46,469 nucleotides of DNA from CALCNS01 sp937897315 (GCA_036744005.1 DAINOJ010000017.1:1-46469); one strand, 5' to 3'. Shown: positions 16,342-25,598, counted from the first letter of the stretch. Notes: generated by a model from the sequence alone, not told the origin. Numbers and translations: made by a program.

Positions 16342-18123
16342 ATGATGAAAGACTTAAATCCGGTTTGGAATCTTGAGACAATATTTCCCGGTGGTAGCAA
16401 TTCTGCTGAGCTAAAAGTCGAAATGCAGCAATTATCCAACGATATTATGACGTTTCAAAAAAATCTGATGACTTCTAACGAAAGTACTGTTCTTTGGACG
16501 GATCGTATTGACCAATTGCAGATGTTGGGCAGTCGTCTCTATCAAGTTGCAGCTTTTCTTGGATGTTTGAATGCGGCCAATATCAACGATACCCAAGCAC
16601 AAATGTTGTACGGGCGTTTCTTTGGTATTTATGCCAGCTTTGAGCAGCTGATGTCTCAAGTCAATCAGCTAATTCTGAACATGAGTGAACAAGAATGGTC
16701 AGACTTTGTAAAACAAGATGAGTTATCCATGTATCGCTTTGTTCTCGAGGAAATGCGCGAGAAAGCTAAAGAAAAATTACCTACCGAACAGGAACAACTC
16801 ATCAGTCGTTTATCCACAGATGGATACAATGCTTGGGGAACCCTCTATGATCGTTTGGTCGCACGGGTAAAAATCTCTTTGACCGAACCGGATGGTCAAG
16901 AAGTTGTACTTTCTGCGGGTCAAGCATACAACCGACTGTCTGATCCAAATCGGGCTATTCGAGAGCAACTCTTTCCCAAATGGGAAGCTGCTTGGCATGA
17001 TCTAGTGGATTTAGCCGCTCACGAACTCAATTCCATGATCGGCTACCGATTGAACATGTATGATGCTCGTGGTTGGAACGATGCATTGAAAGAGACTTGT
17101 TCACAAAACCGTATTCAGAAAACCACCATTGATACGATGTGGGAAACGATTCGCAAGAACAAAGCTCCCTTGGTAGAGTATTTAAATAAGAAAAGAGAAT
17201 TACTTCACTCTGACAAACTTTCTTGGCATGACTTTGGAGCACCTGTGGGTCATCAAAATACCCAATGGGATTATACGGATGCTGCCAACTTCATTGTGGA
17301 TCAATTTAGTAAATTCAGCCCTCTAATGGCCCAATTTGCCGAACAAGCGTTCACAAATCGTTGGGTTGAAGCAGAAAATCGCGGAGGAAAGGGAGTAGGT
17401 GCTTTCTGCACTACTCTCCCCAGAATGAAAGAGAGTAGAATTTTCACTACGTTTTCCGGTACAGTTTCCAATGTCACAACCTTAGCACATGAATTAGGGC
17501 ATGGTTTTCATGATTTTGCAATGAAAGATGTTCCCTTACTCAACAAGGAAATCGGGATGTGCCTTGCCGAAACCGCCTCTACCTTTTCTGAGCTTGTTGT
17601 TTCGGATGCAGCCATTCGAAATGCCAAATCGGACGAAGAAAAACTATCCCTTTTAGAAAGCAAATTACAGAGGGCTGCCAGCCACATGATGAACATCCAT
17701 TGTCGCTACATCTTTGAATCCAACTTCTGTGAGGCGCGAAGAAAAGGCCCATTATCTGCTGAACAAATCAATCAAATGATGCTTGATGCACAGAAAGAAG
17801 CTTACCTGGATGCATTGGATGAGTGGCATCCAACATTCTGGTTTTCCAAAGGACATTTTCACGGAACCTCTGTTCCATTTTATAATTATCCCTACACGTT
17901 TGGATTCTTATTTGCTACCGGAATCTATGCGAAGGCTTTAAAAATGGGGAACGAGTTTGAGCCCATGTATATGGATCTCTTACAGCATACGGGTACAATG
18001 ACCGTGGAAGATCTAGCAATGAAATATTTACAAACGGATTTAACAAAACCAGATTTCTGGCAAGATGCGATTGATTTGGCCTTAGCTGATCTTCAGGAAT
18101 TCTTATCCCTTGCTTCGAAATAG
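16342..18123 (+). CDS. pepF: Oligoendopeptidase F (M3B metallopeptidase)
   Basis: A 593-residue M3 zinc peptidase. The zinc motif is H383-E384-L-G-H387 in TLAHELGHGFHD, with the downstream Glu ligand expected in ETASTFSE near 412. The all-helical N-terminal cap (residues 1 to about 330) and the C-terminal HFHGTSVPFYNYPYTFG region, which contributes substrate-binding His and Tyr, are intact. Acts in the cytosol on peptides of about 7-17 residues. A more upstream ATG at 16333 exists, but it abuts the AAAGGA site; starts at 16342 or 16345 have normal spacing. Part of the peptide-degradation gene set of this window. Confidence 0.92.
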   Translation: MMKDLNPVWNLETIFPGGSNSAELKVEMQQLSNDIMTFQKNLMTSNESTVLWTDRIDQLQMLGSRLYQVAAFLGCLNAANINDTQAQMLYGRFFGIYASFEQLMSQVNQLILNMSEQEWSDFVKQDELSMYRFVLEEMREKAKEKLPTEQEQLISRLSTDGYNAWGTLYDRLVARVKISLTEPDGQEVVLSAGQAYNRLSDPNRAIREQLFPKWEAAWHDLVDLAAHELNSMIGYRLNMYDARGWNDALKETCSQNRIQKTTIDTMWETIRKNKAPLVEYLNKKRELLHSDKLSWHDFGAPVGHQNTQWDYTDAANFIVDQFSKFSPLMAQFAEQAFTNRWVEAENRGGKGVGAFCTTLPRMKESRIFTTFSGTVSNVTTLAHELGHGFHDFAMKDVPLLNKEIGMCLAETASTFSELVVSDAAIRNAKSDEEKLSLLESKLQRAASHMMNIHCRYIFESNFCEARRKGPLSAEQINQMMLDAQKEAYLDALDEWHPTFWFSKGHFHGTSVPFYNYPYTFGFLFATGIYAKALKMGNEFEPMYMDLLQHTGTMTVEDLAMKYLQTDLTKPDFWQDAIDLALADLQEFLSLASK

Positions 18124-18124
18124 C

Positions 18125-18161
18125 AAAAGAGGTGTCTCTGATTCCAGAGATACCTCTTTTT
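18125..18161. terminator. Bidirectional terminator
   Basis: A 16-bp stem with one G-U pair (18125-18140 with 18145-18160, 4-nt loop) flanked by A and T tracts. It lies between the convergent pepF and chromate-transporter genes and reaches the stop codon of the latter. Confidence 0.85.
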
Positions 18162-18729
18162 AACTTCCAAATATCCAATATAATACCAATCCGGCAAAGC
18201 CACTGCCTAACATGGCTTGTATAGGATCTACTTTCCTGAATCGCAAGAAATAAAAAGCGATAAGAAACAATCCCATACCAATCCAATTGATATTGTTTAT
18301 ACCCTGTGGTAGAGCATTGTTTTGTCGTAATACCAACGCCAAAATAGATAATCCGGCTGAGGCAATGAGAGCTACGACGGCTGGTCTAAGCCCTGCGAGA
18401 ATTGATTGAACCAAAGAGAGGTTCTTATAGCGTTGATACAAAAAGGCTAAACTTAAGACGATGAGACACGATGGTAAAACACATCCTAAGGTAGCAACCA
18501 CAGCTCCTAGAATCCCTGCAATTCTCATACCAACAAAAGTGGAGCTGTTGATGGCGATTGGCCCTGGTGTCATCTGCGAAATGGTGATTACGTCTGCGAA
18601 TTCTGCCAAAGTTAGCCAAGCATGCTTATTGACAACTTGCTCTTGAATTAAAGGCATCGATGCATACCCGCCACCAAAACTTAGCAAGCCAATTTGGAAA
18701 AAGCTAAGGAAAAGCTTTTGATAAATCAA
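18160..18729 (-). CDS. Chromate transporter family subunit (short CHR), second gene
   Basis: A 189-residue membrane protein of the short-chain CHR family, half the size of ChrA, that works with a paired half. It has the family motifs LLSFGGGYASMPLI near residue 15 and SQMTPGPIAINS near 50, then five or six hydrophobic segments. The start chosen is a TTG at 18729, whose TTGA overlaps the TGA of the upstream half and gives the usual family N-terminus (M)IYQKLFLSFFQIG; a TTG 18 bases further upstream is possible. Relatives export chromate or take up sulfate-like anions; the true substrate is not certain. Confidence 0.85.
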   Translation of the reverse strand: MIYQKLFLSFFQIGLLSFGGGYASMPLIQEQVVNKHAWLTLAEFADVITISQMTPGPIAINSSTFVGMRIAGILGAVVATLGCVLPSCLIVLSLAFLYQRYKNLSLVQSILAGLRPAVVALIASAGLSILALVLRQNNALPQGINNINWIGMGLFLIAFYFLRFRKVDPIQAMLGSGFAGLVLYWIFGS

Positions 18730-19304
18730 CGAAAACTCACACTCCAAGCTTTAGCACGAATCCATAAGCGATCGCTTAATGAGAATAGAGCCGCACAGAG
18801 CAATACCCATACAACATTCCAATGTAATACTACCATAGCAAACAAACCACTTGCCATGATGATTGATGACTGGATGCGATGCTCTACAAAAATACTGTGA
18901 GCCATGGTTAATGTGACATCTAAAACAACGGCTGCCACTCCTGCTTGCATACCCTTTAGCAGAAAACCAAGGAGCAAATTGCTACTGAACCAACTATAAG
19001 CAAATGATATGAGGGTTAGGGTTAGAAAAGGAGGCAAAATTGTACCTACTATTGAGACAAGAGCTCCCGAAATTCCGGCGACATGGAAACCAGCTATAAT
19101 GGACGCATTTACAGCTAATGGTCCTGGAGCAGATTGAGCAATTGCGGTCAGATTAAGCATTTCCTTTTCTTCCATCCAATGGTAACGGTCCACAAAACGT
19201 TCCCGCATAAGAGGAACAATGACACAACCCCCACCAAAAGTACAAGCACTTAATGAAAAGGTTGTTTGAAATAGCTTCCATAATAAAGATGCACGATGTT
19301 CCAT
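18726..19304 (-). CDS. Chromate transporter family subunit (short CHR), first gene
   Basis: A 192-residue CHR half-transporter. Motifs are ACTFGGGCVIVPLM near residue 20 and AQSAPGPLAVNAS near 57, matching the partner gene. The ATG at 19304 is chosen over an extended start 26 codons upstream because AAGGAGG lies seven bases before it and the family N-terminus begins here. It overlaps the second half by four bases (TTGA), which implies coupled translation of the two subunits. A LysR gene is divergent, with a palindrome between them. Confidence 0.87.
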   Translation of the reverse strand: MEHRASLLWKLFQTTFSLSACTFGGGCVIVPLMRERFVDRYHWMEEKEMLNLTAIAQSAPGPLAVNASIIAGFHVAGISGALVSIVGTILPPFLTLTLISFAYSWFSSNLLLGFLLKGMQAGVAAVVLDVTLTMAHSIFVEHRIQSSIIMASGLFAMVVLHWNVVWVLLCAALFSLSDRLWIRAKAWSVSFR

Positions 19305-19351
19305 TTCTTCGCCTCCTTGCACAGTATACACCTTGCCAAAATATAAGTAAA

Positions 19352-19366
19352 ATAGTATAATACTAT
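19352..19366. promoter_or_regulatory. LysR-type operator palindrome
   Basis: ATAGTAT-A-ATACTAT is a perfect 15-bp palindrome that also fits the T-N11-A LysR box. It lies between the divergent transporter and lysR genes. A second, looser palindrome (CATAA at 19373-19377 and TTATG at 19386-19390 around CCATGG) sits just before the LysR ribosome site. Together they fit a binding site plus autoregulatory site. Confidence 0.6.
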
Positions 19367-19403
19367 TGATTACATAATCCATGGGTTATGAAGGAGGTAG
19401 ACC

Positions 19404-20318
19404 ATGACATTAAGACACCTTAGAATCTTCGTTCGAGTATGTCAAAATCAAAACGTTACACAAACAGCGAAAGATTTGCATCTTTCACAACCCGCAGTCA
19501 GCCAAGCGATTCGAGAATTGGAAGAGTATTACCAAGTTTCTCTATTTGATCGAATCTCTAGAAAACTTTATATCACAACTGCTGGAGAGCATCTACTGAC
19601 AGAAGCTTTATTCTTATTGGATCGTTTTGACCAAATGAATCGTACGATGAAAGACTGGGATTCTAAGGGTGAGATAAGAATTGGCTCGAGCGTCACAATT
19701 GGGTCAGAACTCATGCCCACTTTGGTCTCTAAATTCCAGAACTCACATCCCAATTTATCTATATATGTCCACATCAACAGCTCGGATGCCATTGAAGAAG
19801 CATTGGTCAATCATCAGTTAGATATAGCCCTAATAGAAGGAACGATTCATTCACCCCTTCTGTCTTTCGTCGATTTTTTTGAGGACGAGTTGGGCGTTTA
19901 TTGTGCAGAAGATCACCCTTTAGGTAACAATACGGAGATCACTCCCGACATATTGAGAGCGGAAAAACTACTATTGCGTGACCGAAAAAGTGGAACTAGA
20001 GAAATTGTCGAAGCTGTTTTACAACTTGAGAAACACCAAATTCAGCCTTATTGGGAAAGCACGAGTACCCATGCGCTGCTTCATGCCGCACAACAAGGAT
20101 TAGGTGTTGCGATTTTATCGAAATTTATGGTAGCAGGTTATACTCATCATACCGGTCTAGTTTCTCTAAATATGCCACAGTTTCCACTCAAACGTCCCTT
20201 TCGAATCGTCTATTTTCGCGAAAAAACTCTTCATGAAACATTGGCCGATTTTATTCAATTATGCCATCAGATAACCAATCTACCCGGTGCTATATCATCA
20301 ATTGAAGACTCCCAATGA
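19404..20318 (+). CDS. LysR family transcriptional regulator
   Basis: A 304-residue LysR-type regulator. The N-terminal winged helix-turn-helix is clear: LRHLRIFVRVCQNQNVTQTA, then LHLSQPAVSQAIRELEEYYQ and LFDRISRKLYIT at about 52-63. The periplasmic-binding-like effector domain spans 90-300. Divergence from the chromate-family transporter pair suggests it controls those genes. It resembles the CysL/YwfK-like group in having a GSSVTIGSELMP segment, but that is only suggestive. Its last 29 bases overlap the 3' end of the convergent DUF445 gene. Strong AAGGAGG site. Confidence 0.9.
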   Translation: MTLRHLRIFVRVCQNQNVTQTAKDLHLSQPAVSQAIRELEEYYQVSLFDRISRKLYITTAGEHLLTEALFLLDRFDQMNRTMKDWDSKGEIRIGSSVTIGSELMPTLVSKFQNSHPNLSIYVHINSSDAIEEALVNHQLDIALIEGTIHSPLLSFVDFFEDELGVYCAEDHPLGNNTEITPDILRAEKLLLRDRKSGTREIVEAVLQLEKHQIQPYWESTSTHALLHAAQQGLGVAILSKFMVAGYTHHTGLVSLNMPQFPLKRPFRIVYFREKTLHETLADFIQLCHQITNLPGAISSIEDSQ

Positions 20319-21840
20319 GAAATCCTAATATTGCTCCAAACCAGGTAATTGCCTTTAATTCACGCCCCGCTACAGCTAGAGTTAGTTTCTCCAGTTCGCC
20401 CAAAGGGAACTCATTCAATTTCCTTTCGACCATTTTCGAGACATCGAGCAAATCCAACCCTGCAGGGATCGCTTTCGTTAGTACGGATTGAAGCTCATGA
20501 GCCATTCTTGTGAAATCATCCTCATCAGGATGTGCCCCGCCAAGGAAGGGCACTAGTGGGTAACGCAACAATCGATCCATGATCCGTTGTATGAAAGCTT
20601 CAATATTGTCTTTTTTTTGCTGAAAATCCAGCCAATCATGCCAATGTAGTTTTAAAAAACCGGCAATAGAGGTTGTTTCACATGGTATCTGAATGGACTC
20701 CAACATTACCTGATAAGAGCGTTTTGTCAATTTTTCCACCAAATGCCTTCCCCATTGACGCAACATTTGCATTTGATTTTCTGAGCTGAACCAAAGGATA
20801 ATCTGCTCAAACCATTGCATGACGGCTTCTGTTTTAAATATGCCTTCTTGAGAAAAGCCCCATTTTTGTATTGGCTGATCGCATTGAAGGAGTAGCCAAT
20901 CCACTACCTTATTGTTTAACTCAACTTGATGTTCTGGGTCTGCCAACCATGTTCTTGCCTCCGTTATGGATGTTTGTAGCATGCTTCTCAGTCGCTCTGG
21001 TGATAAAAAAGAAGCAATGAGACTTAACGACCAATGCTGGTTCATCAATTTTTGCAGAATGGGCATGAGCTGTAACAATAAATCTTCGTGATTCAACAGA
21101 CCGATTAGTAAAGAGTTCAGATATTCCGGGTGGGATTTTAGGTGCTCGGCCCATGTCTCCAAACGGGCTTTATCCAATAAACTATTGAATGTTTTTTGTT
21201 CTGTCTCCCATTGAGCAAGCATCTGTTCGTATCTTTGCCTATACCGTTGCAATTCTAACGGTTGCCCCTGCTTAGAAATAGACATCCCAATCCGGGGAAT
21301 GATTCGGTCCATTAACGCCTCAAGATTTTCTTGTTCCGGCTTTCTTTGAAGTATAAGGGATAACTCTCTTGCTATATATTCTAAGATACTCTGCTCCAAT
21401 TGAGAGTTTTTCCATTGAAGCACCTGGTTCGATAAGAAAGAAGAGATAGATAGTGAGAAGGATTCAATCTTCTCTGGCTCCAAAAAATTCTCAAAGACTT
21501 GGTAAAGGGACTGTTCTTTTCGCTCAATTCCTTCCCAGTAATCCTGTAGTATTTTAGCAATTGCCGTTCTCACGTCAGTGTCAGATATGGTTCTCTTAAT
21601 TTCCTGCTCATTAATCAACTGCTCTGAAATAACCGCTCCAACCTTATTTGCTATTTCACCTCTTCTGGTAGGTAATAACCCAGGAGTAAAGGGTATTGGC
21701 AATTTCCCAATATACCATTTTTTATACGGTCGAAACAACATTTTAATAGCTAACCAATTGGTTATATAACCGATAATAGCTCCCATCAGCGGTGGAAGGA
21801 GCCAAAGAAAACCGGGAAAGTCATCTAGCCATTGCACCAT
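20290..21840 (-). CDS. DUF445 family membrane protein
   Basis: A 516-residue protein of the DUF445 (YheB-like) family. The N-terminus has LLPPLMGAIIGYITNWLAIKMLFRPYKKW, a membrane helix with the family signature, followed by IPFTPGLLPTRRGEIA near 49-64. A long, helical, charged middle domain follows, and the C-terminus ends in a second membrane helix (ITWFGAILGFLIGSLQLMI). The role is unknown; relatives are sometimes linked to spores or the envelope. The ATG at 21840 has a GAGGTGG site; a further-upstream start is unlikely because it would run through the inverted repeat. Convergent 29-bp overlap with lysR. Confidence 0.82.
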   Translation of the reverse strand: MVQWLDDFPGFLWLLPPLMGAIIGYITNWLAIKMLFRPYKKWYIGKLPIPFTPGLLPTRRGEIANKVGAVISEQLINEQEIKRTISDTDVRTAIAKILQDYWEGIERKEQSLYQVFENFLEPEKIESFSLSISSFLSNQVLQWKNSQLEQSILEYIARELSLILQRKPEQENLEALMDRIIPRIGMSISKQGQPLELQRYRQRYEQMLAQWETEQKTFNSLLDKARLETWAEHLKSHPEYLNSLLIGLLNHEDLLLQLMPILQKLMNQHWSLSLIASFLSPERLRSMLQTSITEARTWLADPEHQVELNNKVVDWLLLQCDQPIQKWGFSQEGIFKTEAVMQWFEQIILWFSSENQMQMLRQWGRHLVEKLTKRSYQVMLESIQIPCETTSIAGFLKLHWHDWLDFQQKKDNIEAFIQRIMDRLLRYPLVPFLGGAHPDEDDFTRMAHELQSVLTKAIPAGLDLLDVSKMVERKLNEFPLGELEKLTLAVAGRELKAITWFGAILGFLIGSLQLMI

Positions 21841-21853
21841 ACAATTCCACCTC

Positions 21854-21875
21854 TTCAGTATAGATTCATACTGAA
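21854..21875 (-). promoter_or_regulatory. Perfect inverted repeat at the DUF445 ribosome site
   Basis: TTCAGTAT (21854-21861) and ATACTGAA (21868-21875) form a perfect 8-bp inverted repeat with a 6-nt spacer, immediately upstream of the GAGGTGG site. It could be an operator or an RNA hairpin affecting initiation. Confidence 0.45.
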
Positions 21876-21920
21876 TAAAACTAACACAAACAGAATCAAG
21901 AGTCAAGGCACACCAATAAT

Positions 21921-21957
21921 AAGAAAAAGAAACGCCTCTGTTAACATCACAGAGGCG
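21921..21957 (-). terminator. Terminator of pckA
   Basis: A 9-bp stem (CGCCTCTGT at 21933-21941 with ACAGAGGCG at 21949-21957, 7-nt loop), followed on the minus strand by TTTCTTTTTCTT. Confidence 0.85.
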
Positions 21958-21980
21958 CTTTTAGTGCTTTCTTATGGGCT

Positions 21981-23600
21981 TTATTCTTTTTCTTCACAGT
22001 AACTGCCATTCTCGATACCTACCGGCATATGAACATAATAACGGCTGGTATAGTTTGGCACGTTCAGAGTAGAGTAGTTTTGCTCGAACATATGCACGAG
22101 TTCCCATGCTTGTCGATCATATGCTTCCTTGTCTTTCCAAGTGTCTCGCGGCTCTAGAATCACATCGGGCACACCGGGGCATTGGGTTGGCACATTGACA
22201 CGGAAAATATGGTTGGCCTTGTAGGGAACATCATCCAATGTTCCATTTAATGCTGCGGTAACCATAGCACGGGTATATCTTAAAGAAATACGATTCCCTT
22301 CACCATAAGCTCCACCAGTCCATCCGGTATTTAACAAATATACTTTTGTTTGATGAATATCAATCAGTTCACCCAACAACTTGGCATAGACATGCGGAGA
22401 GCGCGGTAAGAATGGAGCACCAAAACAAGAGCTAAATGTCGCTTCGGGTTTTACGATACCCCTCTCTGTTCCAGCCAGTTTTGAAGTATAACCGGACAAG
22501 AAATAATACATTGCTTGCTCTTTATTTAGTCTTGCAATAGGCGGCATGACACCAAAAGCATCCGCGGTCAATAAGAAGATGGTCTTAGGATGTTTCCCCA
22601 CGGACGGAATCACTGCTCCCGGGATATAATCTATGGGGTATGCAGCACGGGTATTTTCTGTAAGGCAATCATCCGCATAATCTGCTTCTCTGGTTAAAGG
22701 ATCAATCACCACATTTTCTAAGACGCTACCAAATTTTATCGCATTGAAGATTTGTGGTTCGTGCTCCTTTTTCAAATTGATGCATTTTGCATAGCATCCA
22801 CCTTCGAAATTAAATATTCCGTTTGGTGACCAACCATGCTCGTCGTCGCCAATGAGGTTTCTGCCAGGATCGGCAGACAACGTTGTCTTCCCTGTTCCGG
22901 ATAAGCCAAAGAAGAGTGCGACATCGCCATCTGGACCTACGTTTGCTGAGCAATGCATGGGACAAACTTGCTTTTCTGTCAACAAGTAATTCATGACTGA
23001 GAAAACAGACTTTTTAATTTCGCCGGCGTACTCCGTACCCCCAATAATCACTTGCTTTTTGCCAAAGTGTACTATAATAAAGGCTTCGCTCTTGGTTGCA
23101 TCGATTTCCGGAACCGCATGAAAACCAGGAGCAGCAATAATGGTAAACTGAGCTTTGTGATTTTTCAACTCGATATCATTTGGCCTGATAAAGAGTTGAT
23201 GTGCAAAAAGATTTTGCCAAGCATGTTCATTAATGACTCGTATTGGCAAGGAGAATTTTTCATCTGCTCCGGCATAGCCATCAAAAACAAACAACTCCCG
23301 GTTTTGCAAATAGGCGGTTAGGCGTTTGTAGATTCGATCATATTTCGATTCATCCATGGGGACGTTCACACTTCCCCAACAAATCTCATCATGAACTTCT
23401 GGGATATCGACGATAAATTTGTCTTTCGGGGATCGGCCTGTATATTTACCCGTTTCCACTGCCAAAGCTCCTGTATTGGTTAGAACACCTTCTCCTCTTT
23501 CTAACGCATGTTCAACCAGTTCAACAGGTGAGCAATTGTGGTAGATTTCCCCGTGGTTATGAATTCCCAGATAACTCAGATCGATTATATTTTCCGGCAT
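21981..23600 (-). CDS. pckA: Phosphoenolpyruvate carboxykinase (ATP)
   Basis: A 539-residue ATP-dependent PEP carboxykinase that interconverts oxaloacetate plus ATP and PEP plus CO2. Visible motifs are the PEPCK-type P-loop GLSGTGKTTLSADP near 232-245, the metal-binding DDEHGW near 252, the substrate-site GRSPKDKF near 54 and the GxTSKLAGTE segment near 370. Full length for the ATP family (about 525-540). Gives gluconeogenesis from amino-acid-derived C4 acids, or ATP formation from PEP carboxylation in anaerobes. It has its own promoter and terminator. GGGAGG site before the ATG. Confidence 0.97.
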   Translation of the reverse strand: MPENIIDLSYLGIHNHGEIYHNCSPVELVEHALERGEGVLTNTGALAVETGKYTGRSPKDKFIVDIPEVHDEICWGSVNVPMDESKYDRIYKRLTAYLQNRELFVFDGYAGADEKFSLPIRVINEHAWQNLFAHQLFIRPNDIELKNHKAQFTIIAAPGFHAVPEIDATKSEAFIIVHFGKKQVIIGGTEYAGEIKKSVFSVMNYLLTEKQVCPMHCSANVGPDGDVALFFGLSGTGKTTLSADPGRNLIGDDEHGWSPNGIFNFEGGCYAKCINLKKEHEPQIFNAIKFGSVLENVVIDPLTREADYADDCLTENTRAAYPIDYIPGAVIPSVGKHPKTIFLLTADAFGVMPPIARLNKEQAMYYFLSGYTSKLAGTERGIVKPEATFSSCFGAPFLPRSPHVYAKLLGELIDIHQTKVYLLNTGWTGGAYGEGNRISLRYTRAMVTAALNGTLDDVPYKANHIFRVNVPTQCPGVPDVILEPRDTWKDKEAYDRQAWELVHMFEQNYSTLNVPNYTSRYYVHMPVGIENGSYCEEKE

Positions 23601-23630
23601 CTCATTGACCTCCCGTTCTTTTATAGTGCT

Positions 23631-23659
23631 ATTGTAACCGATTGACTTTGTTTCGTCAA
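23631..23659 (-). promoter_or_regulatory. pckA promoter
   Basis: TTGACG (23659-23654) and TACAAT (23636-23631) are separated by exactly 17 bp, 31 nt upstream of the pckA ATG. The upstream flank is very AT-rich and contains a perfect 12-bp palindrome, TATGATATCATA, at 23715-23726. Confidence 0.7.
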
Positions 23660-23734
23660 CAATATTACATATTTATTATACAATCGACAGGAGATTTCAC
23701 TGTATTTTATTATATATGATATCATAAATAAGAA

Positions 23735-23759
23735 TGTCACCCCTTCTTAGAGAGGTGAC
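23735..23759 (-). terminator. Weak terminator overlapping methyltransferase stop
   Basis: A 9-bp stem with one G-U pair (GTCACCTCT and AGGGGTGAC on the minus strand, 6-nt loop) overlaps the methyltransferase stop codon. Only ATTCTTATTT follows, so termination may be partial. Confidence 0.5.
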
Positions 23760-24922
23760 ATAGTTGATTTGATATCTTTTTCTAGTAAGGTGAACATGGA
23801 CCACTTTTGCAGTCCATATCGATGAAGTAAGGACTCTAGATTTCTATTGGCTTCTGCTAGATTTGTCTTTTTTTGTTGCTTGACTGCTCGTATCAACAAG
23901 TTTTTTGGGGTATGTTCTAGGTCGATAAACTCCATGATTTGAGTTTGATATCCACACACTTCCAATAGTTCCGCACGAAGAGCATCGGTTACTAAACTAG
24001 ATAATCGTTCTCGAAGGATTCCATGCCTTAATAACGCTGTCTGTTTCTCATCGGATATTTCAGAAAATAATTCGTGTTGACAGCACGGAACAGCCAAAAT
24101 CACCTTAGCATTCCAGCGAATCGCTTGTGTCAATGCTGCATCCGTGGCCGTATCACAGGCGTGAAGAGAAACGACTAAATCGATGCTTTGGTCGTTTTGC
24201 CATGATGCAATATCTCCCGTTTGGAACTGCAGGTTTTCAAAGTGAAGTTCTTTCGCAATTCGGTTACAATCGGTCACAACCTCCTCCTTTAAATCTAAGC
24301 CGATAATCTGAAATTGTCTACCCATTTTATGCAAAAGCCAATATAAGGCAAAGGTCAAATAAGATTTACCACAACCAAAATCCACTATCCGCAATGAACC
24401 TTCAGGTAAATCGGGTATACAATCGGAAACAATTTCCAAATAACGATTGATTTGCTTAAATTTATCATATTTTTGGTGATGAACTTTACCTTGAGTGTTC
24501 ATAATTCCTAACATCACCAAGAAATCAACCGCTTGACCTTCTTGCATCCAATAGTTTTTTTTACGATTATGGGGCTCCGCGAGCACCTCGCGTTTGGCGG
24601 TTTGTGTGATGATTTTCTCTTTGCCATCAGAATAAAGGATGATGTGATAATCCAATATAGATGTCTGCAACAAAGCTTGCTTGTAGAATGCTTTCTGTTC
24701 CAACCACCAAAGAACGACATCATTTGGCTCCATGAAATTGCGATGAAAGACTTGCTGTTTTCTAAAACTTTCTTCTTGCCAGAACCAACGCTCCCCTTGC
24801 TTAGTAGATAAGATTTTCTTAGAATCTGCTGATTTTTGACGAGGTTGACTGAGCACAATTCTGAAAGCTTGATGTTCATCAAGCAACTTCTGTAAAACAG
24901 AAGTTAGGACCATCTTAGTCAT
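23747..24922 (-). CDS. SAM-dependent methyltransferase (Methyltransf_32-like)
   Basis: A 391-residue protein with a Rossmann methyltransferase domain from about 150 to 330. Motif I is RIVDFGCGKSYLTFAL, motif II IIGLDLKEEVV, then TGDIASW and motif IV DLVVSLHACDTATDAAL, followed by VPCCQHEL. The LHACD...D and PCCQH signatures match the Methyltransf_32 group (relatives act on RNA or small molecules; activity here unknown). The N-terminal 140 residues are a separate domain without a motif I recognise. Its first eight bases overlap the nth gene, so the two are coupled. Last gene of the hslO run. Confidence 0.8.
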   Translation of the reverse strand: MTKMVLTSVLQKLLDEHQAFRIVLSQPRQKSADSKKILSTKQGERWFWQEESFRKQQVFHRNFMEPNDVVLWWLEQKAFYKQALLQTSILDYHIILYSDGKEKIITQTAKREVLAEPHNRKKNYWMQEGQAVDFLVMLGIMNTQGKVHHQKYDKFKQINRYLEIVSDCIPDLPEGSLRIVDFGCGKSYLTFALYWLLHKMGRQFQIIGLDLKEEVVTDCNRIAKELHFENLQFQTGDIASWQNDQSIDLVVSLHACDTATDAALTQAIRWNAKVILAVPCCQHELFSEISDEKQTALLRHGILRERLSSLVTDALRAELLEVCGYQTQIMEFIDLEHTPKNLLIRAVKQQKKTNLAEANRNLESLLHRYGLQKWSMFTLLEKDIKSTMSPL

Positions 24923-25580
24923 GGTTGTACTCCTCTCCGATGTCAGATATTCTTTTAGGACACAGGGATTCTACCGGACAGATATCGCATTGCGGGATTC
25001 GAGCTTTGCAACAATATCTTCCATGATGAATCAACCAATGGTGAGCATCTGACCACTTTTCCATGGGTATTTGCTCGCAAAGTTGCTTTTCTGTCTGGTT
25101 TGGATCCTTTGCTTTTACCAATCCTGTACGGTTCGATACCCGAAAAACATGAGTATCCACTGCCAAAGCCGGAACTCCAAAGGCGACCGACAATACTACG
25201 CTGGCTGTTTTCCTTCCCACTCCTGGTAGTCTCTCCAAATCGCTTCTTTGGCTTGGAACTTGACCATTGAACTCCCGAAGCAATTGTTGGGTCATTAAAG
25301 ATATGTTCTTTGCTTTGTTGCGATAAAGCCCCACTCCATGAATGAGTTCTTCAATTTGTGGAACAGATAGAGTAGCCATCGCACTCACATTGGGAGCCGC
25401 TCGAAATAGAGAAGCGGTTACTCGATTTACCTGCTGATCCGTACACTGGGCCGATAATATCACGGCTACCAATAGTTGAAATGCATCTGCATAGACCAAC
25501 TCAGGTCCGGCTCCACCATAGACTCTTTCCAGTGTTTGTAAGATGAGCTTGTTTCTATGTTTCTCTTCCGTTGTTAACAT
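24915..25580 (-). CDS. nth: Endonuclease III
   Basis: A 221-residue bifunctional DNA glycosylase/AP lyase of base-excision repair, acting on oxidised pyrimidines. The helix-hairpin-helix LERLPGVGRKTA holds catalytic K124; catalytic D142 is in LAVDTHVFR. The iron-sulfur cluster motif C-x6-C-x2-C-x5-C is complete (C191, C198, C201, C207). Normal length. The start has an AGGTGA site. It lies 18 bases after the zinc-finger membrane protein gene in the same operon. Confidence 0.97.
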   Translation of the reverse strand: MLTTEEKHRNKLILQTLERVYGGAGPELVYADAFQLLVAVILSAQCTDQQVNRVTASLFRAAPNVSAMATLSVPQIEELIHGVGLYRNKAKNISLMTQQLLREFNGQVPSQRSDLERLPGVGRKTASVVLSVAFGVPALAVDTHVFRVSNRTGLVKAKDPNQTEKQLCEQIPMEKWSDAHHWLIHHGRYCCKARIPQCDICPVESLCPKRISDIGEEYNHD

Positions 25581-25598
25581 CGTTCACCTGCTTCTCAG

